Translations under genes and position numbers: made by a program
Origin: Mesorhabditis belari
Lineage: Eukaryota; Nematoda; Chromadorea; Rhabditida; Rhabditidae
NCBI GenBank assembly: GCA_958450365.1
Contig: CAUEEP010000893.1
Coordinates: forward strand, 831,501-895,500
Reading direction: 5' to 3'
DNA length: 64,000 nucleotides
The notes under the pieces: generated by a model
The model's input: only the letters and a program-made list of their open reading frames with translations
Databases searched by the model: none
What the model was told of the DNA's origin: nothing
Part shown: positions 20,896-32,461 of the stretch, in pieces
Layout of the letters: each line of letters starts with the position of its first letter
Numbering within the stretch: position 1 is the stretch's first letter

Positions 20896-21377
20896 TTCGA
20901 AAACGCGAGGAATCAAACAAGTTTGAGGTCAAATTGGAGGTCAAAAAGCAGTCCCTATATAAGGCTTCTTTCACCGTGTGAGACGATGGTGTAGTGGATA
21001 AGAGTCCTGTTTTCGAAACAAGCCATCAAGTCTTGCCCAGGTTCGATCCCTTCCTTTTGTTTTCATTTTATTTTGATGTTTAACCGCTCGAATTCGCTAT
21101 TTTAACTTTACAATAAATATTATGACATCTTTTAATTGATAAAAAACAAAATAACAAAAAAATGAGCTCACGTGACAGCAATCTATAAGTGAATGAATGA
21201 AATGAAAATGTTATCAATTAAAAGATATCATAATCCTTATTGTGCGGTTAAAATAAAGCAAATTCGAGCAATTAAACATCAAGCGGATAGTAGTATCGGA
21301 ATCAGCGTAAAATTCTGCGTCGTCTGATCTCACGGCTCATATCATTTGGCCACCTCAGCCTTGTGACCTTCCCTTGT
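20787..21377. mobile_element. Foldback/TIR element carrying a tRNA-like module, copy 2
   Basis: Ends ACAAGGAAAGGTCACAGGGC and CAGCCTTGTGACCTTCCCTTGT are inverted repeats, with matching inner blocks (GATGCAGAATTTTACGCG / CGTAAAATTCTGCGTCGT). A second nested inverted pair lies at about 21115-21240 (ATGACATCTTTTAATTGATA / TATCAATTAAAAGATATCAT). It contains a tRNA-like sequence and no transposase. Same family as 1986-2879. Confidence 0.75.
20980..21056 (+). pseudogene. tRNA-like sequence inside foldback element
   Basis: It shows an A-box (TGGTGTAGTGG), an anticodon-like hairpin with the seven-base loop TTTCGAA, and a B-box (GGTTCGATCCC), all in the right order and spacing. The acceptor stem does not pair and the anticodon stem has a mismatch. 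It may be a Pol III promoter module, not a functional tRNA. Confidence 0.5.
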
Positions 21378-21379
21378 AA

Positions 21380-22470
21380 ATCAAAGCCATATTAGGTTGT
21401 AAAATAAGTCTTGACTCTTTCTTTAATCGCTAATATCTCGGCGTAGAATCAATAGCTTTTAAATGAAATTTTAAACGGAAAATCCTCAAAATCTTACAAA
21501 CTTAATGCCAGATTTGTAAAGTTATTTGGCGATTAGCGATCAAGTTATCGCAAATCCACGCCTCTGACTTGGTTGGCCATGTCCTTTAGGGCTAATTTCA
21601 TCAACGCAAATCTGATTTCAACTTTCTTTTGCTCTAAATATTTTCTTGAGATTGTTTTCCTTCAAAAAGTTTACTTCGAAACACGTATTGCTTGAAAATC
21701 TCATTTGGCAGCGATTATTGCGCTAACGCAATACTTGAAAACTCAAGATGAAAATTTAATCAGAAAAAAAAGCACAAATTTCGCTTTATTTGCTTTGCTA
21801 CCATTGCTTGCCATCAATCTTCGATTATTGAAATTCTCAGCAGTTGCCTTTTATCAGCATTTGCTCGAGTTCAAGAGTATTCCCTGGAAGCTGTTGACTG
21901 AGGTGAGCATATTAAAAATGGATAAATCCCGTAAAAGTCTACCGAATTTTCATGAATTCTATCTGAAATTAAAAATTTTTTTTATAAGCATAAGAAAAAG
22001 AAAGGAAAATGAAAGGAAAATGAAAGCTTTCACCTAAAATTGTCAATGCGCAATTATAATGGAATGTCAAGCCAACACAAAAATTGATTTCTGAAAAGGA
22101 AAAATAAATTCCTCTCAAAATCTTGGATTGCAATTACTTTCCAACAAATTTCTTGGTAAACTTTAAAAGATTTCACAAGCGAAACGCTGTGAATTTTTTC
22201 TCTAAACGAAAACGTCTCGAAAATATCGTAAATTAGCGTCGTAAATTGAGTATTTAGCCGATTTTTTGGAGAAATCTACCCAATTTTAATATGAAAATCT
22301 TATTTTTCGATAAATTCATTGAATTTTCTTGAATTTTTGAGTTAAATTTTACGTATCTTTCATCGACGGGCCGATTAGGTCTAACAATTTTAAACTCTGG
22401 CATAAGCTTATAACAATTTTTGATTCAACATGTTTCATTTCATTTCATTTCCAGCTTAATTTCGTCATTT
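21380..22470. other. Upstream region of the calmodulin-like gene
   Basis: One exon-like frame at about 21725-21900 (STNFALFALLPLLAINLRLL...WKLLTE, then a GTGAGC donor) could belong to a membrane protein, but I cannot extend it. The rest is AT-rich. A TTTCATTTCATTTCCAG acceptor just before 22456 is a likely trans- or cis-splice site for the downstream gene. Confidence 0.35.
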
Positions 22471-22474
22471 CGAG

Positions 22475-23542
22475 ATGGCTGACGAGCTTTCCGCTGAGCA
22501 AATCGCTGAATTTCGAGAAGTTTTCTCTCTTTTTGATAAAGATCAGAGTGGAACGATCACAGCCGGTGAATTGGGAACAGTGATGAGATCTTTGGGACAA
22601 AACCCCACTGAAGCTGAGCTACAATTGATGATAAATGATGGGGATTCGGATGGGAATCGAACCGTTGATTTCCCGGAGTTTCTCCAAATGATGGCACAAA
22701 AGATGAAAGCACCAGCCGGGGAGGACGATTTACGAAAAGCGTTTCAGGTCTGATACAAATGAAAAGTTTCTTATTAGTCAAGTTTTCTAGCTCAAAACTA
22801 TGAAGCTTTTTCAGTTCTATAGCACTTAAAGTATCTAATGAATTCCGTAATTTAACGAAGGGTTTCCTTGTTAGTTATTGTACCTTGTCTAAAGGTTTTT
22901 AAAATCAACCAAATGACCAAAAGTGGCACTAACACCTCAAGCTCTCATAGTCAGATTTGTTAAATCTTCTAAACTCAAAAATTGTAATAAATGTTAAGAT
23001 CTTTGGTACAATTCGGTTAACTAAACGATCATATCGCTAAAAAATTTGAATTTAAAAACTAATATAACAATTCGGATGGTGGTAAAACCGCATGCTGGCC
23101 AAAAAAGCGCCACTAAAACCATTTCTCATTAACAATGCCATAAATGCAAATTTACTTTCATTAAATTTTCATAAGTGCAAATGTAACATGATATGTTTCT
23201 TTGATCACCTAGATAACCGCATTGCAAATTTATAAGATCTTCTACTATCTACTATGTATAAGATCTTCTACTATATTTTTGTAAATTCAAGTTAAATCTT
23301 CAAGTATCCAAGTACTTTTCACAGCAAAAGCACAAAAAGTCGCAAAATGTAATCTCTTGTTTCAGGTTTTCGATAAAGATCAGAATGGTTTCATCTCTGC
23401 TGAAGAATTACGTCACGTACTGACATCTTTGGGTGACGCTTTAACGGAACAAGAAGTCGAAGAAATGATCGAAGAAGCTGATGTGAATGGAGATGGACAA
23501 GTCAACTATGAGGAGTTCGTCAAAATGATGGCTCAACGCTGA
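22475..23542 (+). CDS. Divergent calmodulin-like EF-hand protein
   Basis: Two exons (22475-22747 and 23366-23542) join in frame to 149 codons, exactly calmodulin length, opening [20 protein letters not shown]. There are four EF-hands in two lobes with the usual [15 protein letters not shown] linker. Loops: [48 protein letters not shown]. Loop 2 has Arg in place of the near-invariant Gly at position 6 and the preceding helix reads MINDGD instead of MINEVD, so that site may bind Ca2+ weakly. Lobe sequences differ from canonical calmodulin at many otherwise invariant sites, so this is a calmodulin-like paralogue and not the main calmodulin gene. The 618-base intron has a weak GTCTGA donor and a TTGTTTCAG acceptor. 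Confidence 0.9.
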
Positions 23543-24070
23543 TTTTGAGGCCAATTTGCAAGGCTTGAGTTTAAATTTTCTACATTCAATGAATAAATCT
23601 GCATCCAGTATAAGCGTCCTTTGCAGTGAACGCAGTCTAAACTTTAACACAATCTTTGTACACAAAAAAAGTGCCATTAAATGTTTTATGATTTAAAAAA
23701 GAATTTTATTAAGATTTTGAGACATATTTGAAGTAAGCTTGAACGTTTAACAAATCGTCGACCTTGAGAATCTGAATTTTTCGTTTTGATGCCGTTCAAA
23801 TGGAGATTTGGTTTTGGTTCGTTCCTATTTTGAAGAGCCTATTTTGAATTTTTCTCGACTCTTTGCTCTTCAACTTCTTCATTTTGCTTTAGCAATTCGA
23901 CAAACGATCTCTTTTTGTCCTTCAGATCAATCAATCAATCCATTAAATCTCCAAAAATGTCTGTAAATTTTTAATTATTCAACAAAAAAACTGTGAACTC
24001 TTTTGGTTTTTGAGGGAATCATCCTTTTTTAGAGCGCAATACTATATTTCAAATTACTAACCGTAATCAA
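23543..24070. other. 3' flank of the calmodulin-like gene
   Basis: AT-rich with no exon-like features. AATAAA at about 23591 is a plausible polyadenylation signal. Confidence 0.4.
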
Positions 24071-24077
24071 ATCACCA

Positions 24078-24318
24078 GTTTTGGGGTAGGCTAATTAGGT
24101 AGGCATTTTTTTTGCGCAACTGGGTCGTTTCTTCTAAGTCGGCCAATCTTTATGATTTTGGTTCCATTTTGTAGATCTCAATAAGTGCAACAAAATGAAA
24201 CCAATCATAAAGATTGGCCCACTTAGAAAAAAGTTATGGCGAGTTGCGCAAACGACCCAGTTGCGCAAATAACCCTGTTGCGCAAAAAAAGTTGCGGAAA
24301 CTAGCCTACCCCCCAGTT
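24078..24318. mobile_element. MITE with GGGGTAGGCTA termini
   Basis: Imperfect inverted repeat: CAGTTTTGGGGTAGGCTA on the left and TAGCCTACCCCCCAGTTTTC on the right. Arms include TTGCGCAACTGGGTCGTTT / AACGACCCAGTTGCGCAA and CCAATCTTTATGATT / AATCATAAAGATTGG. It forms a near-complete hairpin of about 240 bases. Confidence 0.7.
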
Positions 24319-24679
24319 TTCATTCAAGACAAATTTTAAACTGAATTTCAATTTATCATTGACTAAATCGTGTGCTTTTTCATCAATGATTTCAAATTTT
24401 GAATAATCAAATGTAAACTGACAGTTTGATTACAGTTTAAAAAAATGGATGACTTTTAGAAAGCGCAGAGAATTACGCTCTAGTTATTTTGTGACCAAAT
24501 TTCTTTATTTCATTACTAGTTTTGAAACAAGCCTTGTTGTTTTGATTGCATTGATAATCCAGAAAGGATATTTTTTAAATTTCAAGCAGAAAGTACATTT
24601 GCGAGAATTGAATTAGAATTGTTCGAATTTCATTCGATTAAAATACTACGAACACTACGAACAAAGCACTTTAGCGCAC

Positions 24680-24960
24680 TACTTTTCAAAGCCGTTTTTC
24701 TCTACGTTCTTACAGGTGCGTGTACAAAACAAATAGCACTTTTCTCTAGTCAAATTTGATGAGGGTTCTTTTAAAACCAACCGCAAGTCGATCGAATACC
24801 TGTATCTCGAGTTATAAACTGTCAAAGTTGATCGGCTTCTGTAGGTAAGTAGGTCAACTCTGACGCAATTTTTCTCTATGTTCTTACAGGTTGGTGTACA
24901 AAACAAATTCAACTTTTCTTAAGTCAAATTTAATGAGGATTCTTTTAAAGTGCTAAAAGA
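24680..24960. repeat. Direct repeat pair
   Basis: Two units of about 110 bases (near 24690-24775 and 24865-24955) share TTTTTCTCTA.GTTCTTACAGGT, TGTACAAAACAAAT and AGTCAAATTT.ATGAGG.TTCTTTTAAA. No coding role seen. Confidence 0.6.
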
Positions 24961-25009
24961 ATTGTTCTTTATCATTGAAATTGTGCAATTTTCAATCCAG
25001 ATTTATTAT

Positions 25010-25220
25010 CTTCCAAAATGTCAAAACTTTACTACACTCTGCGAGAATTGTTTTGTCTCTTTGTTCGATCGCTGAAAAGCGCTCGTCGTTTCCGATACTT
25101 TTCCACCATTTCTTTTCTTCCCAAAAAGCATGGCGAACAATTTTTGGCGCAGTGTTCGATTCAACGCCAATCCAATGTACGCTTCGCTCAATGTGAACAA
25201 ATCAATCACAACACTTAGCT
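25010..25220 (+). CDS. Possible small basic protein
   Basis: ATG at 25018 opens a 66-residue frame (MSKLYYTLRELFCLFVRSLK...), Arg- and Cys-containing, with no family match I recognise. It lies just downstream of the SRG gene's 3' end on the opposite strand. Could be chance. Confidence 0.2.
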
Positions 25221-25315
25221 GAAAGCATTGTTTTCAAATCAAAAACTAAATAGCCTCAATCAAAAACTGTCTTCTCTATTTTCAAAACTAATTTCTTTTC
25301 ATTTTCTGTTCCCAT

Positions 25316-27160
25316 TCAATTACTCAAATACAAAAATGTACCCAGACAACCCACCATTAAAAGCGACATCTCTGGGGTATTCCAAAGGCTGAAAGCACGA
25401 TCAAAGTACAACATTAATGTCAGTTGAACGACGAAAGTGCTGAGGCAAATCAAGAACAAGTTGATCTCCACCAAAACTCCGTTTGTTCTAAAAAACCTTT
25501 TAACTCACTTTGTGGAAACATTTGCAAGGATTCTAACGAATTCACCAGATGCAAACACAGCGTATGCAGATAGAGCTGGCCCTCGAGATCAGGTCCATGG
25601 TCTGACTCTGACTGGCTGGCCTGACTAGTGAGACTGACTGACTTTTTTTTTAGTTGGCTGATCTGAGACTAAGACAAGTTACTTTGTAAGACTCACTGTC
25701 TCCCCATAATCCTCAAATAGAGAATCTTTCCGAGTGTCAACAGATCCAACGCGAGCGCAATCCATGGGAACGTGTGCCCAAGCGGGCCCATCAACGCAGC
25801 GGATAGCCAGAATTCCTGAAAAATATTTACAGGGTTTTTTAAATGTAATCCTACTGGCATTAGTGCTGGATTGTCTACAGCTAGCCCATTCACTTCTACA
25901 TAAAGCGGACCAATATAGAAATCGGAATAGCAAATCGAGAAACCAATCAGATAAATGAGAATTCCTGCATAGGCTATGTTTCGCAGATTCCAAATCTAAG
26001 TTTTATGCAAATCTAAAATGTTTTCAAAGCTCGAAAAACACCTTACTTTGATATGCTTGATTGGCAGCCAAATCGCAGTGAATCGATTCAAATGCAGCAA
26101 GATCAGTGCTCCATTTTCTATGTAAAACGAGGCAAATTGGTACGCGTAGCAAAGGCGATACGGCGGGAAATAGTTCTGGATTCCCATATAGATCCAAGTC
26201 ATCGAGTGGAGACCGCGAAGCTTTACGGCTATCCACGTATTCAGATAGGTCGTGATGTACTGAATTTGACAAATGACATTTCTATGGCCTGTAAGCCAAG
26301 ACAGGGTACAATCAGACTGGACCAAAACCTAGTCTGACCAGGCCAGATCATTCTAGAACCTGGTTAAGACCTAGGTTGAGACCTGGTCTCCTTAATCGGG
26401 TCAAAGAAGGTTAGGCTAGTTCAAGACCTGGGTTCTGAGTTTTACATTTATTCAGGGATTCAGATAGATTATTCTAAAGAGGGTTTATAGTCAGGGATAG
26501 TGAGAGACGAATCTTATAGTCTGTAAGCCAGGGCAAGACTTACGAACCCTAGAACCAGGCCGGGTCAGTTCAAGACCTGAGTTCTGACCTGCCCTTGGTT
26601 ACCCCTGGTTTAGCATAACCTTTGGAACAACCCTACTCACAATCAATTGACAAATAATTTGACTTTGTCCACTTTTGGGATCTATTTTTTGCTCAAGGAG
26701 TTCAATTTTTAAACGCAATGTTTGACGAATTGCTTTCTGCCAGTGATATGCGCTGTACTTATGCGCAAAAAGTAAACACACTCCTTCGGATTTCCTAAAC
26801 TTTATACTATCTTTTTCTGTACTAATCTTTACTATCTTTCGGCCATGAAAGACCTGATGATGTCTTCAACTTGTTTGGATTAGAAACGCTCGTGTTCTGG
26901 TGTACCAAATTGCTTCTTAGTTTATTAAATTATTAAATTAAATAAAAATTAATGAAACCGAGTGCGCCAGGTGTGTGCATTTGCATTTTAGTACAAGTAA
27001 ATTCAGAAAATTTCCTTACCACAAACAACACAAATAAATAACAACGATAAAAAGATCCTTCCATCAGTGATCGATCTCTTAGAATACAAATCATAACAAG
27101 TATTGTTAGAATTGCAGACGGAATACCGTAAGCCATGTAGATATAGATAACATCAATCAT
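25316..27160 (-). CDS. SRG-type serpentine chemoreceptor (7TM)
   Basis: Four exons (27160-27020, 26259-26047, 25995-25697, 25487-25316) join in phase to about 274 residues. TM1: YGIPSAILTILVMICIL. After the junction, YITTYLNTWIAVKLRGL. TM3 region: FASFYIENGALILLHLNRFT, followed by AIWLPIKHIK. This N-R-[FM]...LPIxHxK signature fits the nematode Srg chemoreceptor family. TM4: YAGILIYLIGFSICYSDFYI. Then LYLRIMGRQ, TM6 INLFLICLSTFVVQLTLML and TM7 MSLLMVGCLGTFLYLSN-stop. It is slightly short for the family. The first intron (about 760 bases) is swollen by a CTGGTC/GACCAG-rich dispersed repeat. Likely expressed in sensory neurons, ligand unknown. No broken frame, so probably functional. Confidence 0.8.
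26285..26620. repeat. CTGG-rich dispersed repeat inside SRG intron 1
   Basis: Runs of CCTGGTCAGA / AGGCCAG / TAAGACCTAGGTTGAGACC. Similar low-complexity tracts occur at about 7540-7690, 14000-14165, 37905-38050, 41395-41545, 42960-43020 and 63130-63190, always in introns or between genes. Confidence 0.5.
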
Positions 27161-27199
27161 TTTTATGAGAAATCTAGGTTTTTGAGAAATCGATCGAAA

Positions 27200-28060
27200 C
27201 TTTGAAACTTGAGGAAGTGGCGGAAAATTTTAATTGCGAAAACTGTCACCTTTGCTAATTTTTACTCCCCATAGACTTAATTTGAACAAAGATTTTTATG
27301 CAATATTTGATAGTGTACCAGGGAAAACAAAAAGTTTCCAGATTTCTTGTAAATAGAATTTAGAATGAAACGGAATGAAACGGAAAATTGTTGGAAACGG
27401 TAGTGTACTCTTGAAAATGCCTAATTTTTGATTGATTTTATAATATTAAAGACCTATTCTTCCAATGGATCAAATTGTGGCTAATTTTGACCTTTTTAAG
27501 TTTAGGATCATTTTCGTGCTCTAATTTCTGCCAATAAGTTTAGTGAAATTCTTCCAAAACATTTATTTTATCAGTGCTAAACGAATCAAATCCACATCTA
27601 TGGAAGTTTGGGTAAAACTTTCTGTATCTGTTAGCCTGTTAAACTTTAGCGTATCTCAAATTTATCAAAGATTTTCAATGCAAGGCTTCTGCAAAAAAAC
27701 AATTTACTTTTTAAAAACCCCAATCGGAACTATCAAGGGTTTTCTAGTTGGTCGTTGTGAAAATAATCGAAATGTTTTAAGTCACCTCCTTATTGTTCGG
27801 ACTGATACTTTTATTCCAAAGTTTCTTTTGATGTAATTTTGTCCATCAACAGCGAATCGGTGTCGAAAAATGATAATTCTTCAAGCTTTGATCCTGTTGA
27901 GACGTTGCTTTTCGCGATCGGCCACTTTTCGCTTTTCGATAAACATTCTCGATCACCTTTTGGCGCTTGCAAAGTCTATTGATTGTTCGCTCGGATTCTT
28001 TTTGTCGATTCTAGATTCTAGATTCTTTTTGTTTAAGTACTTGACATTTGATTCAGTGCA
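27200..28060. other. Intergenic region
   Basis: No supported gene. The open frame around 27543-27836 (plus) lacks domains and splice context. Contains CGATTCTAGATTCTAGATTC short repeats near 28005-28030. Confidence 0.35.
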
Positions 28061-28089
28061 GTTCACTGGGTTGATCCAGTCGGACTGAA

Positions 28090-28885
28090 ACGTCGAAAGT
28101 TTAACCTATGGGTAGAGTGGGCTGGACTGAAAAGTCGAAAATTGCACCGATACAACCTGGTGCCATGCATCAATGATCGCTGCTTTGAGTTCATCAATGT
28201 TCTGATATGTCTTTTTCCCTTCGTAGCTTTTGCGAACCATAAAAGCCCAAACATTTTCTATCACATTCAAATCGGGTGAACAGACCGGCCAAGAAAGACG
28301 AGGAATCCTTTTGCGTTGTAAACAAGCCTGAGTGGCACGGTTTTGGATGAATTGAATCGACGGATCACAGTTAATTTTCTTTTCACCGGAAAAGACAATC
28401 TAAAAGAAAAATTCTTATGATGTAGAACTGTAAGTTTGCTTACCGTTTTCCAATCGATTTTGTTGTTTCTTTTGGTGAATTCGACCCGAGAATCTCGATG
28501 ATGTCGTTATAAACGTGGAACTTTTCTCATTTTTCTCCATTTGATAAACTTTTCTTTGAAATAACGCATCCATCGCATCGTTTCGAAAAAAACGTTTAGA
28601 TACGTCTCCGCCTTGTTTTTGCTGCAAGTCGCTACATTGTTGGAGGCTTCTTGGAGAATCCTTCTTTTTTCAGACGCGGAAACTAGCGAAGTCTGACCAG
28701 CATGAATTGCTCTTCCCATATCCTTTTGGGTTCTTGACAAAATAATTGATAACCTATAGATCACGACCCAAATCTCGAGCAACTTGGCGTTTCGATAAGC
28801 CTTACACCTTCTTTTTCACAATTTGCCCCTTCTCAAAATCGGAGAGCGGTTTCCCTCGTGGTATTTCCTGGAAAAATGAAAATGA
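28090..28885 (-). pseudogene. Inactive Tc1-like DDE transposase (copy 1)
   Basis: On the minus strand the N-terminus reads PRGKPLSDFEKGQIVKKKV, then a stop, then LSKRQVARDLGRD: a paired-like helix-turn-helix with in-frame stops. Further on, IVFSGEKKINCDPS is the first catalytic motif with the Asp replaced by Gly. The end is intact: CSPDLNVIENVWAFMVRKSY, holding the catalytic Glu. Tc1 transposases need all three acidic residues, so this copy is dead. Possible termini: TATAATTATG boxes near 28955 and 29133. Confidence 0.75.
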
Positions 28886-29299
28886 ATCATAACTTTATAC
28901 AAAATGCAATAGAAAGAACAAAAATGCGATTATAACGGATAAAATAAAACGAGGGTATAATTATGTGGATTGGCCGAAGACAGTTTTTTGGAAAATTGCA
29001 AAATAAAATTTTTGCCTTTTTGCTATTCGAATTCCATGTTAATGGTAAATTTAGTAGTCAAATGTTTTACATATTCTTATTGACAACCTTTTACAAAATC
29101 TCTTAAAAACCTTTTTTTTTAAATATAAGGCAGGGTATAATTATGTGGAGCAGCGTGGATTTAACAGGTTTTCAGCAACTATCCCAAACATCGATGCAAA
29201 ACAGAGTTTTTTTTCTTTTACAATTTACAACTCATTTTTTTTATTAGCAGCTTTTAATTTTGATAGTTTATTTAAAAATAACATGACAAATTAAACGAT

Positions 29300-30510
29300 G
29301 CATAAAAAACATCAAAATAGCATCAAATTAACAGTCCAAGTCCCGGTATAAATCAGACAAGTTCTTTTTCTAAAACACAATCGTATTAACTTTTTATAAT
29401 TAAAAACCTGAATAGCTCCACAAGCGCTCTTGAAAAAATGAAAAGTACAATAGTGCACTTTCGTTGCAGAATGGGGATAGGCAAGATTGAAACCACAGTA
29501 CAACGCCAGCTCCATATCTGAAAAAAATTATAAATCTAAAATATATTTAAATTCAACCCATTTTTAATTTGTGCGGAGGTGGTATGCCAGCTGCTTGAAA
29601 ATAGCCAAAGACTTCCTTGTAGGTGTTAGCATCCTTTCGATCCAAAAGTGCATACACGCACGGAACAAACATATGTTCATGCCTAAAATTTCTTAAATTT
29701 GGGCTTTTTTAAAAATAAGCCAACCTCAATGCCAATAATGAAGACTTGGTTAAATCCTGCAGGCGCGGAAGCAAATGTCCCGTCACAGGACCAAATGGCA
29801 TTCTGAAGTACAATAAAAAAATTTTACAAATATATAGCTAACCTGCAATATGCAATATAATTGTTGTTTTCCCCAATCGGTCCAGAAGACTTTCATTGCC
29901 TTTTCATTCCAAGATGTGTACGCATCGCAAGTGTCGAAACGTAGAAACCTTGTACCTTTATTTTAAATTCTATATAAATCATTTAAAAAGCGTACGAAAT
30001 TTTCCATCATTGATCGGAATTGGCCACATTTTTGCGCCAGGAATTACTCGCTGTCGCCTCGCCATTTTTTGCAAACCGGAAACATTGAGTAGGCGTGTCA
30101 CGTCGGGTGGACTGTTTTTTATCGTCTGCCATACAATCTTTGACGGGGACACCCGCTTGCTTGGTGTTTAACATCTTCGAACACAATTCGAATCTAAAAA
30201 AGCATTTATTACACAAGCAACAATGTCTTAACCATCTACCTGTTTTTTGGCTTTCTGGTGGCAAGTGGTCGTGATTTTTCGTGACCGTAAGAATGCCGGT
30301 TGCTTTGTTTTGATAGGCTCGGCCATAGCATTTCGCCTTTGAACACCTAAAAGGAAACAGAACTGGGTATTACAAGATCAATTATACTTCCCTTACCTAT
30401 AACTCAAAAGTACACCGCATTTAAGTGCTTTGTCCTTTCGATATTCGAATCCATCTGAATCGTAAATCAGTGACCGTCCTTTTTGGCTTGTCATTCTGCC
30501 TAGAAAAATA
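29300..30510 (-). mobile_element. MULE transposase with FLYWCH zinc finger
   Basis: Minus-strand exons: 30500-30403 (MTSQKGRSLIYDSDGFEYRK) and 30350-30240 (CSKAKCYGRAYQ, then TVTKNHDHLPP), together a FLYWCH-type DNA-binding finger. Next come LNVSGLQKMARRQRV and FRTRFLRFDTCDAYTSWNEK, then WSCDGTFASAPAGFNQVFII with the first catalytic Asp of the MULE core, then HEHMFVPCVYALLDRKDANT, YKEVFGYFQAAGI, and MELALYCGFNLAYP with HYCTFHFFKS. This order is that of Mutator-like transposases fused to FLYWCH. The last exon I see ends near 29405. No clear terminal inverted repeats found. Some junctions are uncertain, so activity is unknown. Confidence 0.75.
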
Positions 30511-30599
30511 AATTAATAACTAACAAACCATAAAACATGTTAACAAACCATAAATCATAAACCAATCAACCATATACCACAAAGCTAATAAAATATACC

Positions 30600-30845
30600 T
30601 TAACCGCCACGTTTGTCCTTTTGAAACACGCAGCAACGCCTCGCTCGATTTCTGATTCTGGCTGACTGATTAACTGCAAAATAAAAATGCTAAATGGCTA
30701 GGCGAACCAAATATTAAGTCACACATCCATAAAGCTGATAAAATATACCTCAAAATTTCACGTCGGTTCGTGATGATAAGACGACGATGATGAGTATGCA
30801 GCAAGCCTCGTTCAGTTTCAGATTGCTTTGTTATCTACAAAAATA
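30600..30845. repeat. Tandem duplicated exon-like units
   Basis: Two related minus-strand blocks (about 30600-30685 and 30750-30840), each preceded by ATAAAGCTRATAAAATATACC on the plus strand and reading SETERG / ESEIERG. They might be 5' exons of the MULE gene, duplicated once. Confidence 0.35.
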
Positions 30846-31184
30846 AAAAGTTAGTGAAAACGTTACAAAACAGGCCGTAAAAGAAAAAAAATTTGTTATT
30901 TTTGGTCAAAATCACTTTAATAAACGCTATCGTAGGTTTCTATGCGTAAAGCTTAAAAAAAATCGGATTCTCCGCCTTTTTTACCCTAAAAACACAAAAA
31001 GTGGACAGAAAAATTTAAAAACAGCAAAGAAAAAGCAAAAACAAAAATCTAGAAAATAATTTTTTTGCTCGTCGCTGTTTTGGGTACGGCATTGTTTTGG
31101 CGGAGCTTTTTGGTGTTTTGGGATGGACCCGGTTTTCATGCTTTGCAATCTATTTTAGTCCATTTTAGGTGAGAACACGTTCCT

Positions 31185-31815
31185 GAAGAACAAAGATCCT
31201 TGGTTGACAGTGAAACTCAAAGAATTTCATATTTCATGTCGAGCATTTTTACCAATTCTCCGTATCCATTTAAAAAATTTTACTAATGACAGTGGCAAAA
31301 ATCTTACTTACCAATGGAGAAATGACTCCTCTAAAAACTCCTCTGCATATTGCAATAAATCTTTAATTCAAGAACATCCACCGCCGTCTGATCACTGAAC
31401 AAATTGTGGATTGTAATTCGAGTGCGTTTTAGGACTAAGCAAAATCTAATTTCCTTCGCGAGCACTGCGTTTGCAAAAAGGTGGATAACTTGGAAAACCA
31501 TTGTATCCTTCCTTTCAGATTTTGTCCGATTTACTTCATTAGAATCTCTTTCGATGAAGAACCAAACTGAAAATCGAATGAAATCATGATTAAGTAAAAT
31601 GAACGGAATCCAGAACTGTTTGAACTGTTATTGTCGGATAAATTGCACAGACATTTAAAGCACACTTTTTTGGTCGGTCCAGAACAATTCTCGCAAATAT
31701 TTTTGCCTCCTAGGACAGCTATTTGTACGATAATTAAGACCTTTTTCTTAATCTTTTAGAATCACATTCGAATGAAATTCTTTGAGTTTCACTGTCAACC
31801 AAGGAACTTTGTTCG
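31185..31815. repeat. Inverted repeat pair (~45-base arms)
   Basis: GAACAAAGATCCTTGGTTGACAGTGAAACTC-type arm at about 31188-31232 is the near reverse complement of about 31766-31813. It encloses about 530 bases with no recognised gene. A MITE or a foldback is possible. Confidence 0.6.
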
Positions 31816-31819
31816 ACCA

Positions 31820-32460
31820 CATTTTAGAATCACATTCTTAACCTTTTAGAATCAAAATTTTTGATTTTTATATAAAGCTCACACCGGTAAGCATGAGTAT
31901 CCAATGTTTTTTTAAATCATTCCCTTCAATTCTTTTGTTCAATGGCGATAAAGCTGACTAAAAACTAGACTCAACAAAACGCAAGATTACATTCAAAATG
32001 CAGTACAAATTTGCGTGGATAAGAGCCACAAATATTTATTGTTTTCAGAAAACGAAAATGGAATTTAAGCAACGTGGCAAACACAGAAAAAAAAAACTCT
32101 TTTTATGATTTTTCTTGCCAAAGAGTTTTCCCCTTATCAGAAGATTGTCCATCAATCCTTCTTTCGCAACTTCACGGCTGCAAGCCACGAGCCTTTCATC
32201 ATTTGAACAATACCTTATTTGAAAAATCCCTCACCTTTTTGAACCTTGAACTTTCAAAGAAATTTATGAGTATTACTTTATTAATTGATTATCCTCGTGT
32301 CTTCTACTTCTCAGTCATCTTTTCTTTTCCAAACCCTTTTTCCTTATCAGTAAATTTAGTTCTCAATCGATTTTTCGTTTATTTTCTTTCTGTCGTAGCT
32401 TTCTCACCAATTCCGCTTACATACAAACACAGAATTACCAAAAATTAGTATTTGTTGGAG
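31820..32460. other. Region upstream of the kinase gene
   Basis: No supported gene. A long plus-strand open stretch at 32074-32448 lacks an ATG start and domains. The kinase promoter is expected here. Confidence 0.35.
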
Positions 32461-32461
32461 T

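Noticed and set aside
20980..21056. Functional tRNA-Arg gene
   Set aside because: Promoter boxes and anticodon loop are present, but the acceptor stem does not pair and the anticodon stem is mismatched; kept as tRNA-like only.
25697..25820. A 15-base intron in the SRG gene (GTAAATATTTTTCAG)
   Set aside because: It looks like a donor-acceptor pair but is far too short, and reading straight through keeps the membrane-protein frame (KNPVNIFQEFW).
32074..32448. Long plus-strand open frame rich in Phe, Leu and Ser
   Set aside because: No ATG at its start, no splice context, and composition typical of AT-rich non-coding sequence.
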